A DNA stretch of 64,000 bases from Phocaeicola plebeius (GTDB lineage: Bacteria; Bacteroidota; Bacteroidia; Bacteroidales; Bacteroidaceae): contig JALEPZ010000068.1 in assembly GCA_022767125.1 (NCBI GenBank), positions 1 through 64,000 of the forward strand. Reading direction: 5' to 3'. Positions within the stretch are counted from its first letter, which is position 1; each line of letters opens with the position of its first letter. Of this stretch, positions 8,379 through 17,255 are shown in pieces. Made by a program: the position numbers and the translations under genes. Under the pieces are notes generated by a model that ran no database searches, had not been told where the DNA came from, and worked only from the letters and a program-made list of their open reading frames with translations.

Positions 8379-10271
8379 TTATTCTAAATAAGTATAGCCG
8401 TACAGGCCCGAACGGTAGTTGGACAGGAACTCTTTTCCCTCGTCGAGGGAGATTCTGCCTTCTTTGACCGACTTGGTGACCCAGGTTTCGAGGGTACGCA
8501 CCAGTTTCTTCGAGTTGTACTGCACATAGTCGAGCACTTCAGCCACCGTCTCTCCGTCAATGACCTGGTCGATGGAGTAGCCCTTGTCGTTCACGCTGAC
8601 ATGGACGGCATTCGTATCTCCGAAGAGGTTGTGCATATCGCCCAGGATTTCCTGATAGGCTCCTACGAGGAAGACCCCGATGTAGTACGACTCTTTTCCT
8701 TTGATGGTATGTACCGGCAGGTCGTGGGTCACACTGCCGCCCGATACGAAGTTGGCAATCTTTCCGTCGGAGTCGCAGGTAATGTCCTGGAGAGTGGCCG
8801 TACGGTCGGGCCGTTCGTCGAGCCGCTGGATGGGCATGATGGGGAAGATCTGGTCGATGGCCCAGGAGTCCGGCAAGGACTGGAAGAGCGAGAAGTTGCA
8901 GAAGTATTTGTCGGCCAGTAGCTTATCGAGCTTCCGAAATTCATCGGGCACGTGCTTCATGCTGCCGATGATGCGGTTGATTTCGCGGCAGACCGACCAG
9001 AACAGCCGCTCTATCTGGGCGCGGGTCTTCAGGTCTACGATACCATGGCTGAAGAGATCGAGCGTCTCTTCACGAATCTGCTGGGCATCGTGCCAGGCCT
9101 CCAGCATCCGGGGAGGAGTCAGGGTGTCCCAGATTTGGTACAGCTCCTGCACCAGCTCGTGGTCGTTGTGGCTGACTTCGAACTCCTCGTCCATTTCGGG
9201 CAGGGAGGCCGTTTCGAGCACTTCGAAAATCAGTACAGAATGATGGGCCGTGAGCGAGCGTCCGCTCTCGTTGATGATGTTCGGATGGGGTATGCTGTTC
9301 TTGTTGCTGGCATCCACCATGATGGAGATGGAGTCGTTGACATATTCCTGGATGGAATAGTTCACGCTGCTCTCGCTGTTCGACGAGCGCGTGCCGTCGT
9401 AGTCGACACCCAGTCCGCCGCCGATGTCGACAAACTCGACGGGGAAGCCCAGCTGATGCAGCTGCACGTAGAACTGGGAAGCCTCGCGAAGAGCCGTCTT
9501 GATGCGACGGATTTTCGTCACCTGGCTGCCGATGTGGAAATGAATCAGCTTCAGACAATCCTTCAGCTCCTTCTTCTCGATGAAGTCGAGCGCTTCGAGC
9601 AGTTCGCTGGAAGTCAATCCGAATTTGCTGGCATCGCCGCCGCTTTCTTCCCACTTGCCGCTGCCCGATGAGGCCAGTTTGATGCGTATGCCGATATTGG
9701 GACGTACATTCAGTTGCTTGGCCATCTTGGCGATGAGGCGCAATTCGTTCAGTTTCTCCACCACGAGGAAGATGCGTTTGCCCATCTTCTGCGCCAGCAG
9801 TGCCAGCTCGATGTAGCTTTCGTCCTTGTAGCCGTTGCAGATAATCAGCGAGTCCGAATCGGTGTTGATGGCAATGACGGCATGAAGTTCAGGTTTGGAG
9901 CCGGCTTCCAGCCCAAGGTTGAATTTCTTGCCATGACTGATGATTTCTTCTACCACCGGTCGCATCTGGTTAACCTTGATGGGATAAATGCAGAAATTTT
10001 CTCCCTTGTAGCCATACTCCTTGGAGGCTATGTCAAAACAATTAGAAATCTTTTCAATACGATTGTCCAGAATGTCCGGGAAGCGTACCAGCATGGGGGC
10101 TGTCACATCCCTCAACTGTAGTTCATCGACCAGCTCCTTCAGGTCGACGGCCACACCGTCTTTACGCGGAGTTACCACTACATGACCCTTGTCATTGATA
10201 CTAAAGTACGAAACACCCCACCCCGTGATGTTGTAGAGTTCTTCTGAATCTTCAATACGCCATTTTCTCAT
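8379..10271 (-). CDS. speA: Biosynthetic arginine decarboxylase
   Basis: 630 residues, the usual size of the PLP-dependent SpeA family (fold III). It converts arginine to agmatine, the first step of polyamine synthesis by the agmatine route. The PLP lysine lies in YPIKVNQ (Lys99). Other signatures are LGLEAGSKPEL, LIHFHIGSQ, VDIGGGLGVDYDG, and the C-terminal CDSDGKI. It sits in a minus-strand run topA-aroK-speA-argB with small gaps. No signal peptide is present, so it is cytoplasmic. Confident by motif and length. Confidence 0.95.
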   Translation of the reverse strand: MRKWRIEDSEELYNITGWGVSYFSINDKGHVVVTPRKDGVAVDLKELVDELQLRDVTAPMLVRFPDILDNRIEKISNCFDIASKEYGYKGENFCIYPIKVNQMRPVVEEIISHGKKFNLGLEAGSKPELHAVIAINTDSDSLIICNGYKDESYIELALLAQKMGKRIFLVVEKLNELRLIAKMAKQLNVRPNIGIRIKLASSGSGKWEESGGDASKFGLTSSELLEALDFIEKKELKDCLKLIHFHIGSQVTKIRRIKTALREASQFYVQLHQLGFPVEFVDIGGGLGVDYDGTRSSNSESSVNYSIQEYVNDSISIMVDASNKNSIPHPNIINESGRSLTAHHSVLIFEVLETASLPEMDEEFEVSHNDHELVQELYQIWDTLTPPRMLEAWHDAQQIREETLDLFSHGIVDLKTRAQIERLFWSVCREINRIIGSMKHVPDEFRKLDKLLADKYFCNFSLFQSLPDSWAIDQIFPIMPIQRLDERPDRTATLQDITCDSDGKIANFVSGGSVTHDLPVHTIKGKESYYIGVFLVGAYQEILGDMHNLFGDTNAVHVSVNDKGYSIDQVIDGETVAEVLDYVQYNSKKLVRTLETWVTKSVKEGRISLDEGKEFLSNYRSGLYGYTYLE

Positions 10272-10298
10272 TTCACAACATAATGTCTTCGTTTATAC

Positions 10299-10841
10299 TT
10301 ATTTTAATTGATGATTTTCTTTCAGCAGTTCTTTCAGGCGTTCCACGGACGCTGCAATCTGTCCGCGGCTTTCCAGTTCCTCGGCATTGAAACGGTAGCG
10401 TGCCTGGGTGTAGAAAGGAAGCCGCCGTTCCAGTGCGTCAGTAATTGTCCCCATCAGTTCTTCGTCCGTCTTGTCGGCCAGCAGGGGGCGTTTGGCCTTT
10501 GCCACCCGCAGCCGGCGGAACAGCACATCGGTCTGTACATCGAGGAAGACGGTCTGTCCCACTTGGTTCATATAGGTGATATTGTCGAAAAAGCAGGGAG
10601 TACCTCCTCCCGCTGCAATGATGACATCCTCAAATTCACCGACCTCGCGCAGCAGGTTCCGCTCCACTTCGCGGAATCCGCTTTCCCCTTTTTCTGCAAA
10701 GATGGCCGAAACGGTCTTGTGGAACCGTGCTTCGATATAGCTGTCCAGGTCGATGAACTCCAGATGCATGGCCCGGGCAAACGCCTTTCCCAGCGTTGTC
10801 TTGCCCGAACCCATATAGCCAATCAGGAAGATGCGTGTCAT
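10299..10841 (-). CDS. aroK: Shikimate kinase
   Basis: 180 residues. It phosphorylates shikimate with ATP in the pathway to chorismate and aromatic amino acids. The P-loop is GYMGSGKT (residues 8-15), shikimate-binding DLD is at about 32-34, and the glycine-rich IIAAGGGTP is at about 74-82. The start overlaps the topA stop by 4 nt (ATGA), so the two are translationally coupled. Nothing unusual in length or motifs. Confidence 0.94.
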   Translation of the reverse strand: MTRIFLIGYMGSGKTTLGKAFARAMHLEFIDLDSYIEARFHKTVSAIFAEKGESGFREVERNLLREVGEFEDVIIAAGGGTPCFFDNITYMNQVGQTVFLDVQTDVLFRRLRVAKAKRPLLADKTDEELMGTITDALERRLPFYTQARYRFNAEELESRGQIAASVERLKELLKENHQLK

Positions 10842-13186
10842 TTGATTTTCTTCTCAGTGGCCGTCTTGGCCCGTTTCACCTTCTTTACTTCCGCCTTGGT
10901 CTTGGCCAGTTCCATAATCTTGTAGCAACCTTCCTTGTTCAAAGTAGAGGGATCGATTCCCGAAGGAATCTTATAGTTCTCCTTCTTGAAGCAGATGTAG
11001 GGACCGTACCGGCCGTTCAGTACCTGAAGGTCGGGTTCGTCGTCGAATGTCTTGATGATTTTCTTCTGCGATGCATTCAGCTTGTCCTCGATCATCTGGA
11101 TGGCTTCTTCGAGGGTAATCTCCATTGGATCCTTGGTCTTGGGGACAGAGGTGAACACGTTGTTGTAGCGGATGTACGGTCCGAAACGTCCGGTTCCCAC
11201 CGTCACGGTCTTGCCTTCCCATTCGCCCAAGGTGCGGGGCAGTTTGAACAGGTCGAGCGCCTCTTCGAGGGTGATGGTCTCGATGGAGTATTCTTTCTTC
11301 AGGGGAGCAAACTGCGGCTTTTCCTCGTCCTCAGTGGAACCGATCTGGACAATCGGTCCGAAGCGGCCTATCTTGACCGATACCGGTTTCCCCGTCTTGG
11401 GGTCAGTCCCCAGCTGGCGTTCGCCCACCTTGTGCTCCGTCTTGGAGGCCAAGGTTTTTTCGACCAGCGGATGGAAACCTTTGTAGAAGTGTTCCATCAT
11501 GTCGGTCCAGTGTTCTTCCCCCTCTGCGACTTCGTCGAACTCCTTTTCCACGCGGGCCGTGAAGTTATAGTCCATAATCTGAGGGAAATATTCCATCAGG
11601 AAATCGTTGACAACGATTCCCGTATCCGTCGGCAGCAGCTTGGCCTTCTCGGCACCGGTGATTTCCGTCTTGGTCGATGAGGTTATCTTTCCGGACTTCA
11701 GCTGCAGGATGGTGTAGGTCCGTTCCACCCCTTCGCGGTTTCCTTTCTCTACGTATTCCCGGTTCTGGATGGTGGAGATGGTCGGTGCATAGGTAGACGG
11801 ACGGCCGATGCCCAGTTCCTCCAGCTTGCGCACCAGGCTGGCTTCCGTGTAGCGGGGAGGACATTGCGTGAAACGCTCTGTGGCCGTAATGCTCCGGCTC
11901 TCCAGGGTGTCGCCCACTTTCAGGGCAGGGAGCAAGGTGCTGTTTTCGTCCGATTCGTTGACATCGTCGTCATACGACTCTTTGTAGACTTTCAGAAAAC
12001 CATCGAAGGTGATGACCTCGCCCACAGCCACGAACTTGTCGTCCGATCCGCTGATACCGATGGTAGCCGTCGTCTTTTCCAGTTCGGCATCCGCCATCTG
12101 CGAGGCCAAGGTCCGCTTCCAGATCAGCTCGTACAGGCGTTGCTCCTGCACCGGGGCGTCGATGCTCTGGTTCGACATATAGGTGGGCCGGATGGCTTCG
12201 TGCGCCTCTTGTGCGCCCTTGGTCTTGGTCGTAAAGTGACGGGTATGCACATAGCGTTCTCCCATCAGCTGAGTGATGGCTTCACGGCTGGTGCCCAGTG
12301 CCAGGTCCGAAAGATTGACCGAGTCGGTACGCATATAGGTAATCTGTCCGCTTTCGTAGAGGCGTTGCGCCAGCATCATGGTCTGTGCCACGGTATAGCC
12401 CAGCTTGCGGGCAGCTTCCTGTTGCAGGGTGGAAGTGGTGAACGGAGCCGCCGGCGATTTCTTGATGGGCCGGGTCGTGATGTCCTCGATCCGGAAACGG
12501 GCATCCTTGCAGCTTTCCAGGAACGCCATGGCCTCCTGCTGGGTCTTGAAACGTCGGCCCAGGTCGGCCTTGACTTCCGTCTTTTCCGCATTGCGGAAGA
12601 CCGCCGTCACCTTGTACGAAGCTTCGCTGACGAAGTTGTGTACCTCCCGTTCGCGTTCCACAATCAGGCGTACCGCCACGGATTGCACACGTCCGGCGGA
12701 GAGGGCAGGCTTGATTTTCTTCCAAAGGATAGGCGACAGTTCAAAACCTACAATGCGATCGAGCACACGGCGGGCCTGTTGGGCATTGACCAGGTCGATG
12801 TTGATGTCGCGAGGGGTGTCGATGGCCTTGAGGATGGCCGTCTTGGTAATTTCATGGAATACGATGCGTTTCGTCTTTTCCGGGTCCAGCTTCAGCACCT
12901 CGAACAGGTGCCAGGAAATGGCTTCTCCTTCGCGGTCCTCATCGGAAGCCAGCCACACCATATCGGCAGCCTTCACCGCTTTCTTCAGTTCTGCCACCAG
13001 TTTTTCCTTTTCTTTCGGCACTTCATACAGCGGTTTGAAGTTGTCTTTGATATCTATACTGAATGCCTTCTGCTTCAGGTCGCGGATATGACCATAGCTG
13101 GAAAGCACCTTATAACCATTTCCAAGAAACTTTTCGATGGTCTTTGCTTTTGCAGGAGATTCGACTATTACTAAATTATTTTGCAT
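10838..13186 (-). CDS. topA: DNA topoisomerase I
   Basis: 782 residues, type IA topoisomerase that relaxes negative supercoils. The TOPRIM domain at the N-terminus shows LVIVESPAKAKTIEKFLG and the acidic SDEDREGEAISWH. The catalytic tyrosine is Tyr284 in QITYMRTDS. The C-terminal third has repeated topo-C segments of the type GRFGPYIRYN and NGRYGPYICFKK (three visible) in place of classic four-cysteine zinc fingers, followed by a lysine-rich end. It heads a minus-strand run with aroK, speA and argB. Confidence 0.95.
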   Translation of the reverse strand: MQNNLVIVESPAKAKTIEKFLGNGYKVLSSYGHIRDLKQKAFSIDIKDNFKPLYEVPKEKEKLVAELKKAVKAADMVWLASDEDREGEAISWHLFEVLKLDPEKTKRIVFHEITKTAILKAIDTPRDINIDLVNAQQARRVLDRIVGFELSPILWKKIKPALSAGRVQSVAVRLIVEREREVHNFVSEASYKVTAVFRNAEKTEVKADLGRRFKTQQEAMAFLESCKDARFRIEDITTRPIKKSPAAPFTTSTLQQEAARKLGYTVAQTMMLAQRLYESGQITYMRTDSVNLSDLALGTSREAITQLMGERYVHTRHFTTKTKGAQEAHEAIRPTYMSNQSIDAPVQEQRLYELIWKRTLASQMADAELEKTTATIGISGSDDKFVAVGEVITFDGFLKVYKESYDDDVNESDENSTLLPALKVGDTLESRSITATERFTQCPPRYTEASLVRKLEELGIGRPSTYAPTISTIQNREYVEKGNREGVERTYTILQLKSGKITSSTKTEITGAEKAKLLPTDTGIVVNDFLMEYFPQIMDYNFTARVEKEFDEVAEGEEHWTDMMEHFYKGFHPLVEKTLASKTEHKVGERQLGTDPKTGKPVSVKIGRFGPIVQIGSTEDEEKPQFAPLKKEYSIETITLEEALDLFKLPRTLGEWEGKTVTVGTGRFGPYIRYNNVFTSVPKTKDPMEITLEEAIQMIEDKLNASQKKIIKTFDDEPDLQVLNGRYGPYICFKKENYKIPSGIDPSTLNKEGCYKIMELAKTKAEVKKVKRAKTATEKKIK

Positions 13187-13217
13187 GGTTTTCTGTATTC
13201 CATTTATTATTCGGTGG

Positions 13218-13225
13218 CAAAAGTA
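13218..13225 (-). promoter_or_regulatory. -7 box upstream of topA
   Basis: The reverse strand reads TACTTTTG, an exact TAnnTTTG match, 32 bp upstream of the topA start. The -33 region is not convincing. It would drive topA-aroK-speA-argB. Confidence 0.45.
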
Positions 13226-13298
13226 GAAAAAAACAGATTAACAAGGTATGTTTCTTCTCTTTTTTCGCAATTTTTTATGAAAAACGCAAAAGGAATGC

Positions 13299-13430
13299 TC
13301 ACTTCACCCGCCGGTTCAGCTGGTTGTTCGCTTTTTCGGGTCGTGACTTGCCGATTCGTTTTCCACTGGCTTTCTTACGGTGGCGCTGTTTGGCCTTGTA
13401 GGCAAAAGGGTTCTTTTTGTTGACGGGCAT
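13299..13430 (-). CDS. Small very basic protein (43 aa), unknown
   Basis: MPVNKKNPFAYKAKQRHRKK begins a 43-residue, lysine- and arginine-rich peptide without hydrophobic segments. I do not recognise it. Three things favour a real gene. A full Bacteroidetes promoter (13451-13482) points at it with a leader of about 10 nt. The composition resembles small ribosome-associated or nucleic-acid-binding proteins. It fills the gap between topA and cysE. An upstream in-frame Met at 13481 would start inside the promoter, so the shorter form is preferred. Function is unknown. Confidence 0.45.
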   Translation of the reverse strand: MPVNKKNPFAYKAKQRHRKKASGKRIGKSRPEKANNQLNRRVK

Positions 13431-13450
13431 AGGAACTTGTTTTTGGGCGG

Positions 13451-13482
13451 CAAAGATAGGGCTTTGTGGGCATACGAGCAAA
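13451..13482 (-). promoter_or_regulatory. Consensus Bacteroidetes promoter
   Basis: On the reverse strand TTTG (13482-13479), 20 nt, then TATCTTTG (13458-13451): an exact match to TTTG-N20-TAnnTTTG. It points to the small basic ORF starting at 13430. Confidence 0.65.
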
Positions 13483-13521
13483 TTAACAGCCGTTTATTGG
13501 ATGAAATTGGTTTTATTTTAT

Positions 13522-13529
13522 TACTTTTG
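13522..13529 (+). promoter_or_regulatory. -7 box of cysE promoter
   Basis: TACTTTTG matches TAnnTTTG. A weaker ATTG lies about 22 nt upstream. The predicted RNA start is about 17 nt before the cysE ATG at 13553, a short leader as is common in this group. Confidence 0.5.
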
Positions 13530-13552
13530 CGGCCTAATTAAAAGCAGTATCT

Positions 13553-14449
13553 ATGAGCCCTTTTGACTATACACATGTGCTGACCTCGGCTGTAGAGGAA
13601 CTTTCTGACAGTCAGTCTTTCCGCGGATTGTTCCATTGCTTCAGGGAGGGAGATCCCCTGCCGTCGGGCAAATCACTGGAGCGGATTGTGGAGTTGGCAC
13701 GTGCTATCCTATTTCCCGGTTACTTCGGCAATTCCATTGTCAATAGCCAGACCATCGGTTATCACATTGGCGTGAACGTGGAGGAATTGTTCGGACTGCT
13801 GACCGACCAGATTCAGGCAGGATTGTGCTTCGGTGCGGAAAATACCGGACCGGGGGCCTCCGGCGTCCCGCCGTGCCGCGAGCAGGCCGCCCAGTTGGCC
13901 GCCCAGTTCATTGCTGCCCTTCCGGAGATACGCCAAGTGTTGGCGACAGATGTGGAGGCCGCTTACTACGGCGACCCTGCCGCCACGTGTTTCGGGGAAA
14001 TCATCTGCTGTTATCCCGTCATTCGGGCAGTGACCAATTATCGCATTGCGCACCAGCTGTATGAGCTGAATGTCCCCTTGATTCCACGCATCATTACGGA
14101 AATGGCCCACTCGGAGGTGGGTATTGATATCCATCCGGGCGCGAAAATCGGCCATCACTTCACCATCGACCACGGTACGGGTGTCGTCATTGGGGCTACC
14201 TGTATCATCGGCAACCATGTGAAACTCTATCAGGGGGTGACCTTGGGAGCCAAGAGTTTTCCGCTCGACGAGGAAGGGAACCCCATCAAGGGAATTCCCC
14301 GCCATCCTATCCTGGAAGACGAGGTGATTGTGTATTCCAACGCCACCATCCTGGGACGCATCACCATCGGAAAGGGGGCTACCATCGGGGGCAATATCTG
14401 GGTCACCGAGAGTGTGCCTGCCGGGGCGAAGATCGTACAGCGGAAATAA
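13553..14449 (+). CDS. cysE: Serine O-acetyltransferase
   Basis: 298 residues. It transfers acetyl from acetyl-CoA to L-serine, giving O-acetylserine for cysteine synthesis. An N-terminal helical region (about 1-170) is followed by a left-handed beta-helix of hexapeptide repeats (about 190-298: IDIHPGAKIGHHFTIDHGTG, VVIGATCIIGNHVKLYQGVT, ATILGRITIGKGATIGGNI). The catalytic His-Asp lies in FTIDHGTG. It is a stand-alone plus-strand gene with its own promoter and converges on the minus-strand DUF3108 gene. Length fits the longer SAT type found in Bacteroidetes. Confidence 0.93.
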   Translation: MSPFDYTHVLTSAVEELSDSQSFRGLFHCFREGDPLPSGKSLERIVELARAILFPGYFGNSIVNSQTIGYHIGVNVEELFGLLTDQIQAGLCFGAENTGPGASGVPPCREQAAQLAAQFIAALPEIRQVLATDVEAAYYGDPAATCFGEIICCYPVIRAVTNYRIAHQLYELNVPLIPRIITEMAHSEVGIDIHPGAKIGHHFTIDHGTGVVIGATCIIGNHVKLYQGVTLGAKSFPLDEEGNPIKGIPRHPILEDEVIVYSNATILGRITIGKGATIGGNIWVTESVPAGAKIVQRK

Positions 14450-14471
14450 CAGGGGCCGTCAGGACGATGCC

Positions 14472-15275
14472 TTACTTGACAATGCAAGTCAGCGGGTGGC
14501 GGTTCCCCTTGATGCCTGTGAGGAAGGCCTTGGCCGAACCGAAGTTCAGGTACATGTCGAGGCGGACCGGCAAGTGGTTCAGGTCGTCGGTGACATAGAA
14601 CGTGATGACTTCCTCTTCCTTGTCGTGCTTGTATTCCACCAGCGAAAAGACCAGGCAGCGGTATTTCACTCCGTCTTCTGCCTTGTAGACTTCTTTTCTG
14701 CGGTAAATCAGCGTCTGCTTCTCGACGGCCCGTCCGGTAGCCATCGAGAAACGTATCTTGGTTCCTGGCTGGTAGTCGGTCGGGTCGTAGGAACGGGCCT
14801 GCAGCAGGATGCTCAACATGTCGTAGACACAGGTGGGACTCTCGTCGTGGCAGGTCCTTACGTTGCCGTTGACTGTCCGCTGTTGGTCTACGATGCACTT
14901 GTTGTTCTGGTAGTCGAATGTCACTTCGTCAATGCTGTATCGCTTGCCTTCCTCTGCGCTCTTGCGGAAATACAGCGGTTCCAGGTTCTGCGTAGTGATG
15001 CAGGTCAGCGTATCGCGCATCTTGAAGAAACGATCGGCCTTCCGGTTAGTGTACGATTGCAGGTCGGTCCGCAGGCAGGTACGGCCGTCGTATAGGGTCG
15101 TATCGACTGTCATGCGTGCCCATCCCACATTCACCCAGATAAACTTCCAGTTGAATTTGAGCTGGTAGCTCAGTTCCTCGCCGGCCTGGATGGCATTGTT
15201 GGGAGCACCACACTGGGCCGAGGAGGCTGTGCCTGTCATCAGCAGACACAAGCCCAAGAATAGTCTTTTCATCAT
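14472..15275 (-). CDS. DUF3108 domain-containing exported protein
   Basis: 267 residues from the start MMKRLFLGLCLLMTG. The frame is open further upstream, but the preceding gene stops 2 nt before this ATG and the signal peptide starts here, so the short form is chosen. A signal peptide (about 1-20) is followed by a beta-rich domain of the DUF3108 type (GEELSYQLKFNWKFIWVNVG, TFYVTDDLNHLPVRLDMYL). The family has no firmly known function; it is periplasmic or outer-membrane associated. Operon context is the Big_5 lipoprotein and GH3-type gene upstream. Confidence 0.75.
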   Translation of the reverse strand: MMKRLFLGLCLLMTGTASSAQCGAPNNAIQAGEELSYQLKFNWKFIWVNVGWARMTVDTTLYDGRTCLRTDLQSYTNRKADRFFKMRDTLTCITTQNLEPLYFRKSAEEGKRYSIDEVTFDYQNNKCIVDQQRTVNGNVRTCHDESPTCVYDMLSILLQARSYDPTDYQPGTKIRFSMATGRAVEKQTLIYRRKEVYKAEDGVKYRCLVFSLVEYKHDKEEEVITFYVTDDLNHLPVRLDMYLNFGSAKAFLTGIKGNRHPLTCIVK

Positions 15276-15277
15276 GG

Positions 15278-17215
15278 TCAATTGGTCGTGGTCTTGCCCA
15301 ACTTCTTGGCTCGTTCCTTGTTGCGGTCCTTCACCTTCTTGGCCTCGTCGGGCTTCTGTTTCTTCAGTTCGTCCAGTTTCTGTCGGTCGGGAGCCAAGGC
15401 GTTCAAGTCCCAGTTTTCCTCGAACTCGAAGTTGGCTTTCATTTCCCATACCTTATTATAATAGTACACTTCTTCGGGCTGGCGTTTTTCGGCATAGTTG
15501 CCGGTGTCCCATTGCCCGTTGCCGTTGCGGTCGTTGAACAGACGGATGTAGTACTTGGTACCGGCCTGCAGGAAGTAGAAGTCGCACGTACCGTCGTCCT
15601 TCACCGGTTCCTGGCGTACCACGGCATCACTGCTGTTCAGCAGTTGAACGAAGGCGCGGGGGCCTGCTCCTCGAATGTTGAGATAGAGTGTTCCGTAGTC
15701 TTCCAGGGTTTTCACCTTCAGGGTGCTTTCCGTCTTGTTGGTGCAGAGGCCATAGATGCCTTCGAACGCCAGCGAGTCCACCTGTAGCCGGTATTCCAGG
15801 CCCGGTTGCCATTCGGCCAGAATCTGGTACTGCCGATGCGTCAGCGAGTCGGCCAGGAACAGGAAGGGGATATCGTTCCAGACCGAGTCGGCCTTGACGG
15901 CCATGTGGAGGGCTGCCGTGTCGATGCGGGCCAATGGCTCCTCAAATCGCAAGATGATGTTCTTGCCCAGGTCGAGTGCGGAGGGCGCATCGACCGTCAT
16001 CGGGAGGAACTTCGGGGGGGCCACGGTGAGAGAGTCGCCCTTCTTCTGCTTTTTCTTGTTCTCTTTCTCCTGCTTCTTCCGCTCTTCTTCGAGCAAGGCC
16101 AGGCGGCGTTCGCGCGGCACCTTGTTGATCAGGTTCAAGGTGTCGGTACGGGCAGTCCGCTGCCCGAGCGTATCGGTGGCCAGATAAGTCAGCTGGAAAG
16201 ACAGGGTGTCGCGTTCGGCCAGCGTAGTGTCTTTCACCCAGTAGAGGATGCTGTCGTTGTGCAGGTTGGGCTCGATGACGAAGGCATCGTGCTCATCGAA
16301 GTTCAGTCCCTTCAGGGTCGGCAGCGAATCGGCCCAAGCCGAGAAGTAGAGCCCGAACTGGTTGGTCTTCGGGCGTTCGCTCTTGGTGAGGTACTGGAAA
16401 TCGTTCACCTCCTTGAAGGCCCGCAACAACAGGTCGTCGGGCAGGAAACGCGTATAGTGGATGGTCAGGATGGTGTCGATTTTTGTGCTGTCGATGGCCG
16501 ACCACACCGTATCCTGACGCACGGCACCGGTCGAAGTGGGCACAATGAGGGAGTCCATCCATGCGATGACCTCCGACTTCGAGTCGAAGAGAAAGTTCTG
16601 GTTGCCGTCCTTCAAGGCATAGAGCCGGTAGCTGCCGGGAGCGATGCCTCGGATGGTAAATTTTCCCCGACTGTCGGTACGGGAGATGCGCTCGAACGGC
16701 AGGCGGGTGAAGGCCGTATCGTTCAGGTTGCTGTGCAAGCCCACCTGGATGCCTTTGATGGGCTCCAGATCTTCGGCGTTGAGCACCGTGCCCGACACTT
16801 CCATGGTGTCGATGGTGGAGCCGGTGGAGAAGGCGTAGGTGAACTGTCCCAGCGGATTGCCTTCGTTGTTGTCGACAATGGCATCGCCGAAGTCGATGGT
16901 GTAAGTGGCATTCTGCTTGAGCGAGTCCTCGAAGGTGACCTGCACCCGTTTGCCCACCGCCTTCACCTCCGGTGAGATGATCTGGGGCGGCGAGATGATG
17001 ACCTTTTCCGACGGGTTCTCCAGTTTGATGAACTCGTCGAACTCAATGCTCACTTTCTTCCGTTGAACGTTTGTGGCATTGGGGACCGGCAGCGACCGCA
17101 CGAACCGGGGTGGGGTCTCGTCGTAGGGGCCCCCGTCGGGATTCCCGGTGCTGGCACAGGCATAGAAACCGGCAACGACCAGCAGCAGGGCAATCAGTTT
17201 GGGAAGGAATTTCAT
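15278..17215 (-). CDS. Lipoprotein with N-terminal Ig-like (Big_5) domain
   Basis: 645 residues. The signal ends in lipobox GFYAC (Cys at about 20), then STGNPDGGPYDETPP, the usual linker before a Big_5 Ig-like domain (about 35-135, VSIEFDEFIKLENPSEKVII). A second, carboxypeptidase-regulatory-like segment follows at about 140-200 (VSGTVLNAEDLEPIKGIQVG, RGKFTIRGIAPGSYRLYAL). The middle has a lysine-rich stretch (KKQEKENKKKQKKGD) and the C-terminus is also basic. This architecture is common in Bacteroidetes without a known role; an outer-membrane structural or assembly function is only a guess. The stop lies 2 nt from the next start, so the genes are coupled. Confidence 0.78.
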   Translation of the reverse strand: MKFLPKLIALLLVVAGFYACASTGNPDGGPYDETPPRFVRSLPVPNATNVQRKKVSIEFDEFIKLENPSEKVIISPPQIISPEVKAVGKRVQVTFEDSLKQNATYTIDFGDAIVDNNEGNPLGQFTYAFSTGSTIDTMEVSGTVLNAEDLEPIKGIQVGLHSNLNDTAFTRLPFERISRTDSRGKFTIRGIAPGSYRLYALKDGNQNFLFDSKSEVIAWMDSLIVPTSTGAVRQDTVWSAIDSTKIDTILTIHYTRFLPDDLLLRAFKEVNDFQYLTKSERPKTNQFGLYFSAWADSLPTLKGLNFDEHDAFVIEPNLHNDSILYWVKDTTLAERDTLSFQLTYLATDTLGQRTARTDTLNLINKVPRERRLALLEEERKKQEKENKKKQKKGDSLTVAPPKFLPMTVDAPSALDLGKNIILRFEEPLARIDTAALHMAVKADSVWNDIPFLFLADSLTHRQYQILAEWQPGLEYRLQVDSLAFEGIYGLCTNKTESTLKVKTLEDYGTLYLNIRGAGPRAFVQLLNSSDAVVRQEPVKDDGTCDFYFLQAGTKYYIRLFNDRNGNGQWDTGNYAEKRQPEEVYYYNKVWEMKANFEFEENWDLNALAPDRQKLDELKKQKPDEAKKVKDRNKERAKKLGKTTTN

Positions 17216-17255
17216 GGCTCCGTTTCTTTTTTTTGTAGTGAGAGGAAACTGGCCA

